Shown piece after piece: positions 45,978 through 56,943 of a stretch of 64,000 nucleotides of DNA. The DNA comes from Suillus spraguei (lineage: Eukaryota > Basidiomycota > Agaricomycetes > Boletales > Suillaceae), in NCBI GenBank assembly GCA_016800925.1, contig JABCPU010000195.1:59424-123423 (forward strand), given 5' to 3'. A model generated the notes under the pieces. That model ran no database searches. It was given only the letters and a program-made list of their open reading frames with translations, and was not told where the DNA came from. The position numbers and the translations under genes were made by a program. Numbering within the stretch: the first letter of the stretch is position 1; each line of letters opens with the position of its first letter.

Positions 45978-46725
45978 TGTTAAGACCGTACTCAAGGGGT
46001 GAAAGATCTGAAGGGCTTCGGCCTCAGTTCGTGCACTGTGCCCCTTGTCTGAGTAATGCCCCTTATTTCAGAGAGGAGATATATATGTCCAAAGATCCAG
46101 AAGGAGTTGTGTGGCGGATCCGGACGTCCAAAGGTTATCTGGAGTGTATGGATGGAAAGAGGATTAAGGCTAGCTTTGGAACAGATTCCTAACTAGAAAC
46201 TGACAGAGGTAGACTATCCGAAGATAGAGTTGGAGATATAGACTATAGGAATCAATCCCAAGTCTCAGAAGATGACTTTGAGTGGAAAGTGACTTAAGTC
46301 CAGAGGAAGCGGAATGAGCAGAATCTAAGATGATATTCGAACTAAGGTTCTACGGAGATCCACAAGTGGTTTATATATGGTAAGTATCTAAGACGGATAA
46401 TCAACAAGTCCGGGACCAAGGGCTATGTATGAAGTGTAACAGAAGTCTATTAGTTAATGCACAGCGGATCAGTAAGCACGAATCGGAAATGAAACACAGG
46501 TAATGGATCAGCGACACAGGAAGGAATTATACACAGCCGGAGTACCAGAAACAGGATGAGTGATGAAAGGAAATAGACGCAGTTATACACAAGGGAGATA
46601 GAGTGTGAGAAGCGAGCACATTCGGATGAGCGATCTGGACAGGATCTGTGGACCAGACAGAAATAGAATCGATCTGATCTGATCAGATATGGTTGGATCT
46701 GGGATCAGAAGTATGGTATATGACA
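45978..46725. mobile_element. Solo LTR D, 748 bp, with GTTAG duplication
   Basis: TGTTAAGACCGTACTC to GTATATGACA, flanked on both sides by GTTAG (45973-45977 and 46726-46730). It fills the gap seen when B2 is compared with B1 between CTTTATT and GACAGTGGTAG. No coding sequence or second copy is in the window. The ORF from 45977 is chance. Confidence 0.85.
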
Positions 46726-46999
46726 GTTAGAGACAGTGGTAGTGACTATTCCTAAGTACCGTGTGTACCATAGGGGGAAAGTAAGGAATGAGTACAGGTA
46801 CCTAGGAATTTTATACTAAGGAATAGCTATGGAAACGGAAGGGATAGGATTAACACGCAGCAGACATGTAATAAGACTGCACTACAGTTTACAAAACATC
46901 ATGTACTGGCGAGACTGGATGGACATAGGACGGACGGTAAATCTTGCTTCAGGATACCAAATGGGTTCACAGAGATTGCCAAAGATCACCACTTCGCGG

Positions 47000-47907
47000 T
47001 GTGACAGACAAACTCAGGCTGGGGTTGAAAAGGTAGTTTTTGCATGGTGTCTCATACTTGGACTTTCCTTACCTTAGGTTCGCACTTTTGATGATTACAT
47101 AAGCACCTTACCTTTCACACTTTGCACCACCAAGGATTCTACTTAGTACCAGTACTGTTAGCTCCTCTTTTGATTGAGTTCCTGTTACGAACTGAGGTGG
47201 CGTCACCAGCGACAGTGAAAAGACACAGATGGTCTGCTGGGAGGTTCTTACAATGTCCAGAAGAGGACAAGGTGAAAGTACAAGGAACACGTTCTGAGTA
47301 CGATCAAGGGTCTGGCCTCAAGGACAAGTCCGAGAGGTTCTGCGAGAATAGAGACTAAGGCTAAGGAGTGCTTAGACTTAGAGACGACTTAGGTTGGAGG
47401 CCTAAGCGAAGGAGATTTCAGGTAGAACCCAGCAAGATTAAAGTAAAGAATCTACTACAAGTACACTGTGCTTAAATAGGCCAATATGTGCGCACAGACC
47501 AAGTAACTGTGAGAACGTAACTGCATATCCTAATACGGAAGGCATGTGTTGTACAGATGCGTTGAGCATATGAGTCAGAGTCATGTGACATGATATACAA
47601 GTAAGGAAACAAAGGGAAAATGAATAGGGGCACGTACGATTGTAACAGTTCCCCCGCAGCTTACCATAGCTCCTCACTCATTTGAGTTCTTGTGCAGCTT
47701 TTCTCTTTGTAGCTTTTCTAGTTTGGCAGCTTTCATAGCTCACTAGTTAGCTCCTGGATACCTAGTTTTCTAAAGTGAACACTACCACTGTCTTTGACTG
47801 TTTCCTCTCTCCTTCCCTTGAGTTTTGGCTAGTCAGAAGCCCTTTGGGCTGAACATACTGCTCCCTGCTTCTTATACCTGCCCCCCAGGCAGGATTGTTT
47901 CTCTACA
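47000..47907. mobile_element. Solo LTR C, interrupted by LTR G
   Basis: TGTGACAGACAAACTCAGGC to TTTCTCTACA, flanked by GCGG and GTGG (a CG-to-TG mismatch would make these a 4-base duplication). It fills the second gap of B2 relative to B1. Without the inserted G LTR it is about 438 bases. Confidence 0.75.
47183..47647 (-). mobile_element. Solo LTR, Gypsy family G, in LTR C
   Basis: 465 bases from TGTTACGAACTGAGGTGG to GATTGTAACA (plus-strand view of a minus-oriented LTR). A perfect 5-base target duplication, GTTCC, lies at 47178-47182 and 47648-47652. It is therefore an insertion followed by LTR-LTR recombination and the youngest layer of this nest. Confidence 0.92.
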
Positions 47908-48399
47908 GTGGGAAAGTTGCCATAGTACAGCTGCTAAGCTGCAACAAGGCTTCCGGAGTGCGGAATGATCCTGTTAGATAGGGGTAAACACATGGTAAAG
48001 TAGGACGGTGAAGCTGAAGGGTAAGGATAATGATTGCCGGTTGACACCTATACGAAAATGTGCCATTTCAAGCTCAGTGTGAGTTTGCTTGTCACACTGC
48101 TACCACTGATATCATCGCTCGCTTGACGCAACTGTTACTGACTTTATCTCAACCACGGTAGCACCGCTACATATGATGCTAGTTCCAGCGGCATCACCGC
48201 TGACTGTGGCAACTTACCACTGACTATGATGCTACATTCGCACATTGGTTTGACTTGAACTTGACCATACTAACAGGCATCCCCCTTTAGGGTCGAACAC
48301 TCTTGTTTTGCAAGTGAAGCAGACTAGACAGAGCGCAAGACTCACATACTAACTTAGGAGGTAGTTTATCTACAGCCCAGGTTAGGTTGTATCTTTACA

Positions 48400-49789
48400 G
48401 TGCCATGTGAGGTTCCACATGAGCATGCCACACCCTTCCCACCTTTCCCCCCTTACTTTTTCACACTCCTTTTTGGCTCCCTGGCCTAAGGCCACATCCT
48501 AATAATTTTGTTTTGCCCTTGGCACAGGGCACTCCTTTTTGGCTTGCCCTCCTTTTTGGCTTTCCACTCCTTTGCACTCCTTTTTGCCTTCACTTTTTGC
48601 TGAACTCTCCCTTTTGGCTCCCTGGCCTCAGCTCCATCCTAATAATTTTGTTTTCCCCCAGCTTCAGACAACCTGTGGCAAATCACAACCCATAATTTTG
48701 TTTTACCCCAGCTTCAGACAACCCATGGCAAATTTCAATCCGTGTGGCACTGCACGTGACAAAACCATGCAATATCACAATGGGACAACAGTGTATTGAG
48801 TCGGCACTTGAAAAAACCACATGAGAAATTTCCATATGGAGCTTAGCGGAACCATGTGCACGCCATGTGAGGTTCCATGCGAGCACACCACACCCTCCCA
48901 CACCCTTCCCCCCTTACTTTATAGATTGTATTATGTTGATTGACAAAAATTATATTGAGATGCAGTCTTTACTACTCAAAACCCTAAATTTAGACAATTT
49001 GAAAATTGTGTTCCACATTGCACAATAACAGTAAATCAGAGAGACATGAAACTGTTCAAGATTTATAGATAATGGTTCTAGCTATTCAGAACATGTGTAG
49101 CAAAGAAATGTTTGTCGGCTAGTGGAAATGCTATTTGGTTTGATAGCGATTGATAACAAAATCTATTATTTGTTTGTACAAAATTACCTAATCAGTCAGG
49201 TGTCTCAGTGAATGACATTTGCTGAAAAACAGGTCTCCTCATTGTTTCGAACATCAAGCTCAAACTGTCGCATGTTTTTCTTTGAAAATTTAGGTGTGTA
49301 TTCTAGAGATAGGCTACTTGGTTGGAAAAATTAATTTACTGTCTCAAAGAGCTGTCAATGGCTGTAGTACATAATTACAACAATTAGCATAATTCTGCCA
49401 TTGATTGTTACATTATCATGTTTGACCTTGTAGAGGAAAGAAGTGTTCTTCATTTTCTTATACCTGCTTCTGATGTAAAAGCTATGTCTGAAAGCCAGAA
49501 TCTTCCATAGAAAAAGACATGTCCACTAAGTGAGTGGCGGTAAAAAGGTGTAGTAAATGACTTTCCATAGGCTGAAATATTCTGATTAGAATATCATATC
49601 ATATATTTACCCTTATTAGGCAGGTGTGCCACGATGCTGCTATTCATTTTCAGTCAGTTTGTAATTGTGTGTCATCTACCCCCCCCAATAGACTTTACAG
49701 ACAACTTCCATCTGTTTTAGGCCACTAACACCAGTGATATATGCCGATATCTCTCTCCCACCACTATCTAGATGCCCAGTATGACATGC
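48400..49789. other. Repeat E second copy and AT-rich spacer
   Basis: 48425-48920 repeats the E words (CTCCTTTTTGGCTTGCCCTCC, CATCCTAATAATTTTGTTTT twice or more, CCCCAGCTTCAGACAACC twice). After 48920 the sequence is AT-rich without domain or repeat that I can name. Confidence 0.5.
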
Positions 49790-50092
49790 TCAGTTCTCTA
49801 CACCCTGCAATGGAGTTACTACTTGACCTGTCTGTGACCGGTATCTCCAATCTTCCCCAATGCAACTTGGCACCCTTGTATCTCCTCCAGTTCCATGCGC
49901 AGAGACATCCTCACGAGGAATTGGTGTCTCATACCATGCTTGTGCAAAGCCTGCAGTAAGTAGCAAGGAGAAGGTGGATGCATCAACACCCATTGTAGTG
50001 ATGAAGGCTCTATCATGTTGACTGTCATATAGCACCTTCCATGGGGTGTTGATGCAAGGATTTGGAAGTAGTTGGGGTCGGCAAAGGTACAA
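49790..50092 (-). pseudogene. PIF/Harbinger transposase N-terminal scrap
   Basis: The 100-codon frame contains TPWKVLYDSQHDRAFITTMG, DASTFSLLLTAGFAQAWYET and PIPREDVSAHGTGGDTR, an arrangement characteristic of agaricomycete Harbinger-type (DDE superfamily endonuclease) transposases just before the catalytic domain. The rest of the protein, including the DDE residues, is not found, so it is a truncated relic. Confidence 0.6.
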
Positions 50093-50627
50093 ATGATATG
50101 GGTGCCAAGGTCAATGTGCTCTTGTCTAGTGATGTGCATGGCCCAGCTTCAAGCTGTGAGCTGGGCCAAGCCGGGCCTAAATAGGCTGAGCCAAGCTGGG
50201 CCAAACTCATGGCTTGAGATATTTGAAAGCCCAAGCTGGTGGCCCAGGCTGTGGCTTTACCACTTAGTCATCATTCCGCGGATTTGTCACTGACCTTTGA
50301 TCTTCTAGATTTATTTGTGTATCCATTGTTATCCTTTTAGGCTTCGACAATGACAATAACATGATATATGTCTGAATGATTAGTGAGTCGCCCTATGTGA
50401 TGCTTCTAAGGCTTGATGATACTCACTTTAGTATTAGTGGCATCGCAAATGTGTCTGACATTGCTGTTTTCAGTAGCTTACTTTCCTATGCGAGCTCTCA
50501 TATATTGCTGCCTTGATGGACCAATAATGGTGATGTCAGTAGTTCATGTCAGGTAAAATCATTCGCAACTACACTAGTACATCTCCCCACTTACTCAAAA
50601 CTATCTAGCATTCCTACCTACTGGCCA
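50093..50627. other. Spacer with GGCCCAGCTT-type low-complexity block
   Basis: Between 50140 and 50250 the words GGCCCAGCTT, AGCTGGGCC and CCAAGCTGG recur in both orientations (10 or so times), giving a strongly self-complementary patch. The rest is unassigned. It may be the end of a transposon family. Confidence 0.5.
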
Positions 50628-51560
50628 ATGTCTGGCATGATTCACACAGACAGTGACAATGAGCCTTGCATGGTGCACCCGGCACGCAAAACTAAACCCA
50701 CTGCTGCACTTCTCCAGCATTCCGAGAAGGCAGTGCTCCCATCACAGACAAAAGCTATTAACAATTTCCGGGCTGCAGAGGCTGCGAAGCAGACCATGCA
50801 GACCCCTGCACCCATACCTAGCAAAAGCAAACAGGTATGAAGTGATAATGATGACTTTGACAATGATGATGATGATGCCCAAAAAGACGATGACGACACG
50901 GAGATATGGGAGAATGCATGCGTTAATCCAAAGTGTTAGTACCATCATCTACCATAAAAAATGATCTACTAACACCACTCATCCATCAGCAAAAAAGAGA
51001 CATGTTGAGGCCCAGCCAGATGATGTTGACACAGATGGCATCCCCATCAACATCGATGTCCAATCAATGGTTGATGTGTCCCTGACATGTGAAGGTAAAA
51101 CTGCTGACGTTGATCAATTTTTTGGGTTGGTGTTCGAGAAAACAGGGATGAATGGGAAGGTAAAGAAGCACCAAAAATGCAAGGGCTGCTCGTAAGACTC
51201 CATTGTCATTGATTTTGTTCACACACTCACTCATATTTCATTTTTTGTGAATGAACCTACAACCCTTCATTGGCATGCAGAAGCCAATTTTGCGGTATGT
51301 GTTTGTTATCACTGCAAATAAAAACTGACAAGTACTATCACGCAGGGAAAATACCGCACTTGGGCCAAAACCACTCGATTTGAATCGATGCTGCCTGGTG
51401 ACATCAAGGATCACAAAGAGAAAGCTGTGCATGTTCAACAGGTCATCAACTCACATTTAACCAAACAAAAGCTTGCGGAGCAGGTGGTCCCATACTCTGA
51501 TACTCTGATAGGCTATTCAAGACAGTGGCTATTGAATGGCTTATAGCAACAGACCAGGTG
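50628..51560 (+). pseudogene. hAT-family transposase, 5' part
   Basis: Spliced by eye, this gives an acidic N-terminus (SDNDDFDNDDDD...), then ADVDQFFGLVFEKTG, a zinc-finger half CKGC, then VNEPTTLHWHAEANFAGKYRTWAK, FESMLPGDIKDHKEKA and a tail that should read RLFKTVAIEWLIATDQ. That order is the N-terminal BED-type zinc-finger region of agaricomycete hAT transposases. An in-frame TGA after the SKSKQV segment and an 8-base duplication (51494-51509) break it. It is cut off at the MITE insertion; the catalytic part is absent. Confidence 0.75.
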
Positions 51561-51568
51561 TGTATGTA

Positions 51569-51813
51569 CAGTGGCTCAAAAAACTGTCCGCATGTTTTGA
51601 CATTTTTCACTATCTATGATATTGTGTGAGAATGAACAAATTCCTCAAGGACATACTTATACCACATTGTAGTATGGCTTCAGGCTCAAATGAAAGCCCT
51701 GAAGCCATACTACAATGTGGTATAAGCATGTTTTTGAGGCATTTGTTTGTTCTCACACAATATTATAGATAGTGAAAAATGCCAAAACATGCGGACAGTT
51801 TTTTGAGCCACTG
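51569..51813 (-). mobile_element. 245-bp MITE derived from the Tc1 element
   Basis: Flanked by TA at 51567-51568 and 51814-51815. Its first about 100 bases match, by eye, the reverse complement of the right end of the Tc1 element (to 7594), and its last about 100 bases match the reverse complement of that element's left end (from 6008). The two arms pair as a near-perfect foldback around a 16-base centre. It therefore corresponds to the Tc1 element in minus orientation lacking about 1.34 kb. It is mobile only if a transposase is supplied. Confidence 0.95.
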
Positions 51814-51815
51814 TA

Positions 51816-51862
51816 TACGAGAATAGAAAGGAAAATGAATAGGGGCATGTATGACTGTAACA
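51816..51862 (-). repeat. LTR-G start, fragment
   Basis: 47 bases matching the first part of family G LTRs (ending CATACATGCCCCTATTCATTTTCC on the minus strand, reading from TGTTACAG at 51862). It is cut off by the MITE at the left. It shows that an LTR had been here before or was brought in with the MITE neighbourhood. Confidence 0.75.
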
Positions 51863-51953
51863 TCTATCAGCATCAGTCTATGAACTGGAACGACGGACAC
51901 AGCATATATATATTCTAGGATCGTGTATCCAGATTCAGGTATGTTGTATATAG

Positions 51954-52574
51954 ATGACTTTCATTAAGATAGCCGCTTTCAACTTTACTAGATATCAAGA
52001 TAGGCACCGCTACAAGCAATGCTTTGCTCGGTCTTCGCATCCCACCTCAACCACTACAATGTGTACAACTACTCATTCAAAACTGCACTCTACAGATAAT
52101 TCAAGCACAAATGAGTTGAGCTATTGTCCCCCACGTTTCACGCCTGCTGGACTAGCAGCTCTCTACTCCAACTCGAACTTTGCACTAGGGTTCAGCAATG
52201 GAGGGTGTCAAGCAGCTGCTTGTGCACTACTTAGAAACGACTCACATCTTGACGGCACACACTACCACACAAAAACACTCGGTGGTCTTCATCCTGCTTA
52301 TATAGCCTTCAACAAGATCCCATTGTCCACGGAGAGGCAGAGCTTGACTCTTAGCATCGGTCCGAATACTGATGCTATGCTTGATCGCTTCAAAATCGGT
52401 GATGAAGCGATCTTGAAACTTCGCAACCTCATTGTTACCGTGCGCAGTAGCCGGTGGGAAGTAGTCTTAAGGTCCCCCAAATGGGATCTCACTTATGAAC
52501 AGGCAGCTAATTTGACAAAGGCCCTCCATGCAGACCTGAGTGGCGCTCCATTAGGCAGCATCAAAAAGGTATGA
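51954..52574 (+). CDS. Hypothetical exon, 206 codons
   Basis: The frame ends in GTATGA at the edge of a likely splice donor (AAAAAG|GTATGAAG at 52568). The sequence has a low-complexity Thr/Ser start, a CPPRFTPAGLAALYSNSNFALGFSNGGCQAAACALL segment split by no stop, and a conserved-looking KLRNLIVTVRSSRWEVVLR stretch. I do not recognise the family. It could be an exon of the gene that continues at 52930, or separate. Confidence 0.4.
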   Translation: MTFIKIAAFNFTRYQDRHRYKQCFARSSHPTSTTTMCTTTHSKLHSTDNSSTNELSYCPPRFTPAGLAALYSNSNFALGFSNGGCQAAACALLRNDSHLDGTHYHTKTLGGLHPAYIAFNKIPLSTERQSLTLSIGPNTDAMLDRFKIGDEAILKLRNLIVTVRSSRWEVVLRSPKWDLTYEQAANLTKALHADLSGAPLGSIKKV

Positions 52575-52929
52575 AGATCAAAGTATTTATTTAATGAAAC
52601 TGAATTGTGTGCACGCCCCCAGACTTCGATGCTACTATCTGTGATTCTCAAGGTGCTTGGCACACTTGTATTAATTTGCGCGCTCTGTTTTTTTAGTCTT
52701 GTTTTATTTTTCTAGATCATGGTGCCCCTTGTCCTTTCATAAGTGCGTGCACTCGGATCATGGCACTCATCTTTCGTAAGTGTGCACACCTGAAGTTCTA
52801 GGGTGCTTTGATCTTCAACCATTAATGTAGATCTGTGTTAGTTTGTTGATTGACTTTCATGTCCTTATTTCGTTTCTCAGGCTCTCTGAAGTATATAAAG
52901 TTGCTCATAATGAATTGTTTTGTTTTCAG

Positions 52930-54555
52930 TGTGAAGTCATGCCTAATAGCAAGACAACAAGTCACTGTTCACAAGGTTTATCTCGGTGTCATCCGAAGGT
53001 CATCCTCAGCAAGGAAGCTAGAGCTCTTCTCACCTCCCAGTGTCACCAAAAATGTAAGGGTTTCAAGACAGCACTCAACAATGCTTGGCTCCATATCGAC
53101 GAAATGGTGAAGACAATCGCCTCATCTCACCACAAGAGTATCCGACGTGTCACAAACGACTTGTATATGGGCTGTGGAGGGCTGTGCTTCAAGCATTCGA
53201 AGTCGAATGCCTGGAATGCATTTTGCTGGAAGAAAAATCAGGAGGCGAAGGATGACAATGGTATGATGCATTTGTTGCTTTGTTCAAGTACTGACAGCGT
53301 AATTAGCTCAAACTAGCTCCAGAAAAGGTGTACTGCAAGATCTTCTACATAACTACTCTGACAAATATTGCGAGCTCTCTCAGGATGAAAAAGACTGTTT
53401 TGTTGAAGAATATGAGGAGAATAAGCTTCTCAAGTCCAAAGGTATTAGAATCTCAACAAAGTCCAGGATTAACAATGTCACCCAAACACTGAAGGCTATT
53501 GAGAATGAGGTGCTTTTTTGTGCTATTGAGTCTATGCAGCGGCTGATGTAAACTTAGTTGAATAGTCTTAAGTGTCGCACTGGCACTGAAACAATTCTTT
53601 ACACAGTGCGGAGCTCTACTAACATCCCACTACATGGTATAATATTTGCCACCAAAGGTGTCAATGATTTCATGGCGTCGGTAATGAATATTGATGACCA
53701 GCACCTCGTCAGCAAGATGGAAGGTTTTGCTATCCAAGGCATGTGAGGTGAGTTCATCAGTATTGCTATTTCATCGTACCATACTTAAATTATTTGGGCA
53801 GGTGCTGCCCACAATTACAAGGACTGCTGTTCGGAGAAGTGGGCATTAATAAGACAACAAATCAATCTTGCACTTCATACATTTTAAAAAAAATTCAGAT
53901 CTGTCAGATCATGCCTATATTTGCTTTAGAGGAAATCACTAAGGTACCCAAGGCAATGATGCAGTGGGCAAACTACTGGCACAACATTGTCCAACGTTAT
54001 CGCGTCATCTGTGAAGGTTGGCCCACCCACATCCCATTCAAAAATCTTAGCAAAGCTTCTACTTCCCTTCCCGAGCTGCAGATTCTCCATGACATGTGGA
54101 AGAACAAGCTGATTTCATGGAGACTCCTCAACGAGGATGAATATCAGCGGCTCCTTCAAGAGCACAACGAGAAGGTTAATACTGGAAAGATAGTTGAGTC
54201 CTCCTGTCAGCCTCACTCAGACAAGGGGAAAAAATGTGTCCGACCAGTGGAGGAACCTTCCATTCCTCGTTGCAAGAAGGTATACAAAAGCCTAGACACT
54301 ATTGAGAGTAGTGATGAAGAGGTCAATGCACCACACACAGGCACTTTGGCACCTTCACCCTCAGCACCTTCACCCTCAGCACCTTCACCCTCAGCGCCTT
54401 CGCCCTCTTCTGTCCAACCCTCTGTGTCTACTTCAGCACCTTTGCCTTCACCTTCTTCTGTCCAGCCCTCTATGTCTACTTTGGCACCTTTGTCTTTGTC
54501 TCCCTCTACATCTACTTCAGCTCCTTCAACAGCAACTGCTTCTACCAGTACCTGA
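52930..54555 (+). pseudogene. Decayed multi-exon gene of an agaricomycete repeat-associated family
   Basis: Plus-strand pieces joined by short introns give CHQKCKGFKTALNNAWLHID, HHKSIRRVTNDLYMG, WNAFCWKKNQEAKDD, ISTKSRINNVTQTLKAIENE, LKCRTGTETILYTVRSSTN, DFMASVMNIDDQHLVSKMEG and GWPTHIPFKNLSKASTSLP. This order recalls an uncharacterised protein family that is repeated in mushroom genomes. A TGA after FAIQGM and a frameshift near 53880 break it. The tail holds four tandem PSPSA units (54350-54405), then Ser/Thr/Pro-rich repeats. Function is unknown; the copy number suggests mobile-element association, which is inference. Confidence 0.5.
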
Positions 54556-54924
54556 TATCATGACACATACAGATAATCTTGATCCCTTGCTTACAAACTT
54601 TGATTTTGACATCAATCCAAGTAGTTCACCAGTATGATATTGCAAACACTTTGAATACATATATTGCTACAAACTCCTTTTCACTTCGCTGCTGTTCTCA
54701 TTCAATCCAAGTTGTTCGCCAGTATGATATTGCAAGACCATCTTGCCTTGGAATACAATATTGCGAGAAGACCAATGGCCTGAATATGTGAGACGGTGAT
54801 GAGGGAGGAGGGAAGGCTGTGGGAACAGTTCCATATAGCAGGGTGGAAGGTTGAGCAACAAGGCGAGCCCTGCTGGATAAAATTATGAAATTAACAAAAG
54901 GGGGATGTTCCTAAAGTGAGGTAG
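54556..54924. other. Spacer with a 31-base direct repeat
   Basis: The sequence ATCCAAGT(A/T)GTTC(A/G)CCAGTATGATATTGCAA occurs at 54614-54645 and 54707-54738. The later bases (GATGAGGGAGGAGGGAAGGCTGTGGGAACAGTTCC... near 54795) recur at 56830, so the minisatellite is bracketed by related sequence. No gene. Confidence 0.5.
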
Positions 54925-56690
54925 AAGGTGTATCAATGTACCTAACACCAAACAGTGCCATAACTCTCAGTGTACGTGTCATCTGCAAAATGGAGGAGGC
55001 GAGACTGTTGAACAACTGTCAGTATGTAGTTAGTATTAATAGATGTGGCAGCAATGTACCTAATGTTACAATCGTACGTGCCCCTATTCATTTTCTCTTT
55101 GCCTTCTTACTTGTATATCATGTCACATGACTCTGACTCATATGCTCAACGCATCTGTACTATAGTTGCCTTCCTTATTTGGATACGCATTTACTTTCCC
55201 ACACCTCTCTTGGTCTGTGCGCATATATTGGTCTATTTAAGCACACTGTACTTGTAGTAGATTCTTTACTTTAATCTTACTGGGTTTTACCTGGAACATC
55301 CTTCGCTTAGGTCTTCAACCTAAGTCGTCTTGAATCGTCTCTAAGTCTAAGCACTCCTTAGCCTTAGTCTCTATTCTTGTAGAACCTCTCGGACTTATCC
55401 TTGAGGCCAGACCCTTGATCGTACTCGGAACGCGTTCCTTGTACTTTCACCTTGTCCTCTTCTGGACATTGTAAGAACCTCCCAGTAGACCGTCCGTGTC
55501 TTTTCACTGTCGCTGGTGATGCCATCCCAGTTCATAACACCTAACACATAATAATGCTATATAACTCTCAGTGTATGTGTCATCTGCGAAATGGAGGAGG
55601 AGGCGAGACTGTTAAACGACTGTCAGTACGTAGTTAGTATTAATAGATGTGGTTGCAACGTAACGTACCTAACACATAATAATATTATATAACTCAGTGT
55701 ATGTGTCATCTGAGATGGAGAAGGAGGCGAGGAGGAGGCGAGGAGGAGGCGAGGAGGAGGCGAGACTGTTGAATGACTGTCAGTATGTAGTTAGTATTAA
55801 TAAATGTGGTAGCAACATACTGAACACATAATAATATTATATAACTCTCAGTGTACGTGTTGTCTGCAAAACGGAGAAGGAGGCAAGACTGTTGAACGAA
55901 TGTCAGTACATAGTTAGTATTAATAGATGTGGCAGCAATGTACCTAACACATAATAATGCTATATAACTCTCAGTGTATGTGTTGTCTGCGAAATGGAGG
56001 AGGAGGCAAGACTGTTGAATGACAGTCAGTGTGTAGTTAGTATTAGTAGATATGGTAGCAATGTACCTAACACTGAACAATGCTATATATCTCTCAGTGT
56101 GCGTATCATCTGCAAATGGAGGAGGAGAGACTGTTGAATGACAGTCAGTAGGTACTTGTTATTGTTAGGAAGGGGAGCAACATACCTAACACCAACAATC
56201 CTATATAACTCTCAGTGTGCATGTCGTCTGCAAAATGGAGGAGGAGGAGAGACTGTTGAATGACAGTCAGTAGGTGCTTGTTATTGTTAGGCAGGGGAGC
56301 AACGTACCTAACACCGAACAATCCTATATAACTCTCAGTGTGCATATCGTCTGCAAAATGGAGGAGGAGAGACTGTTGAATGACAGTCAGTAGGTACTTG
56401 CTATTGATAGGAATGGCAGCAACATACCTAACACCAAACAGTGCTATAACTCTCAGTGTGCATGTCATCTGTGAAATGGAGGAGGAGGAGAGACTGTTGA
56501 ACAACAGTCAGTAGGTACTTGCTATTGATAGGAATGGCAGCAACATACCTAACACAAAACAGTGCTATAACTCTCAGTGTGCATGTCGTCTGTGAAACGG
56601 AGGAGGAGGAGAGACTGTTGAACAACATCAGGTCATTAGTTAGTAGGTATCTGGTATTAGTAAATGCGGCAGCAACGTACCTTGCCAACA
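54925..56690. repeat. Minisatellite, about 10 units of 118-124 bp, interrupted by LTR G
   Basis: The word CTCTCAGTGT occurs in each unit at about 54964, 55565, 55693, 55845, 55968, 56091, 56209, 56332, 56450 and 56571. Units share GTACCTAACAC, TGGAGGAGGAG, AGACTGTTGAA and TAGTTAGTATTAATAG. One unit is enlarged to about 150 bases by a GAGGAGGCGAG expansion. The minus strand is nearly free of stops over several units, giving a repeated RYVAAIPINSKYLLTVIQQS peptide, but this is explained by the repeat. Confidence 0.9.
55064..55539 (+). mobile_element. Solo LTR, Gypsy family G, in the minisatellite
   Basis: 476 bases from TGTTACAATCGTACGTGCCCC to CATAACA with a perfect 5-base duplication CCTAA at 55059-55063 and 55540-55544. 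The target is the conserved GTACCTAACAC core of a repeat unit. The insertion left the unit structure readable. Confidence 0.93.
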
Positions 56691-56943
56691 CCAGAGTCAC
56701 CGATGAGGGGCAACAAACAAAGGGAGAAGGGGCAACAAACAAAGGGAGATGAGCACTAGAACCGTTGATTTCATCAAGGGGATGTCCAGAACCAAGCCTA
56801 CATGTCTCTGACAGCCTCAGCATCACAGACGATGATGAGGGAGGGAAGGAAAGTTGTGGGAACAGTTCGTATAGCGGAGCAGATGGTTTAGCGACGAAAC
56901 AGGAACAGCCGATTAGCATCGGGGCAGAATGTACATGGAACGG
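56691..56943. other. Spacer after the minisatellite
   Basis: A 19-base tandem duplication (GGGGCAACAAACAAAGGGAGA) lies near 56705-56750, and 56825-56900 matches the bases before the minisatellite (54790-54860). No gene. Confidence 0.45.

Larger units (their letters stand above)
45524..48096. repeat. LTR-like repeat B2, nested in A3
   Basis: The copy runs TGTAAAGATACAACC to GCTTGTCACA and is flanked by CTGC at 45520-45523 and 48097-48100. It is split by elements D and C; without them it is about 908 bases, close to B1 (941). Its right part repeats the B1 sequence CTTCCGGAGTGCGGAA(T/C)GAT and CCTATACGAAAATGTGCC. Confidence 0.8.
44873..48399. repeat. LTR-like repeat A3, interrupted by B2
   Basis: The ends are TGTAATGAACATATTGG and GTTGTATCTTTACA. 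Removing the inserted B2 with its 4-base duplication leaves about 950 bases, equal to A4. It sits in repeat E, whose uninterrupted form can be read at 48796-48890. The target duplication is not clean (GCAC against GTGC). Confidence 0.8.

Noticed and set aside
45977..46192. A 71-codon ORF
   Set aside because: It lies entirely in solo LTR D with no domain.
54925..56690. CRISPR array
   Set aside because: The units are about 120 bases, adjacent and internally similar; there are no short repeats with unique spacers, and the host is a eukaryote.
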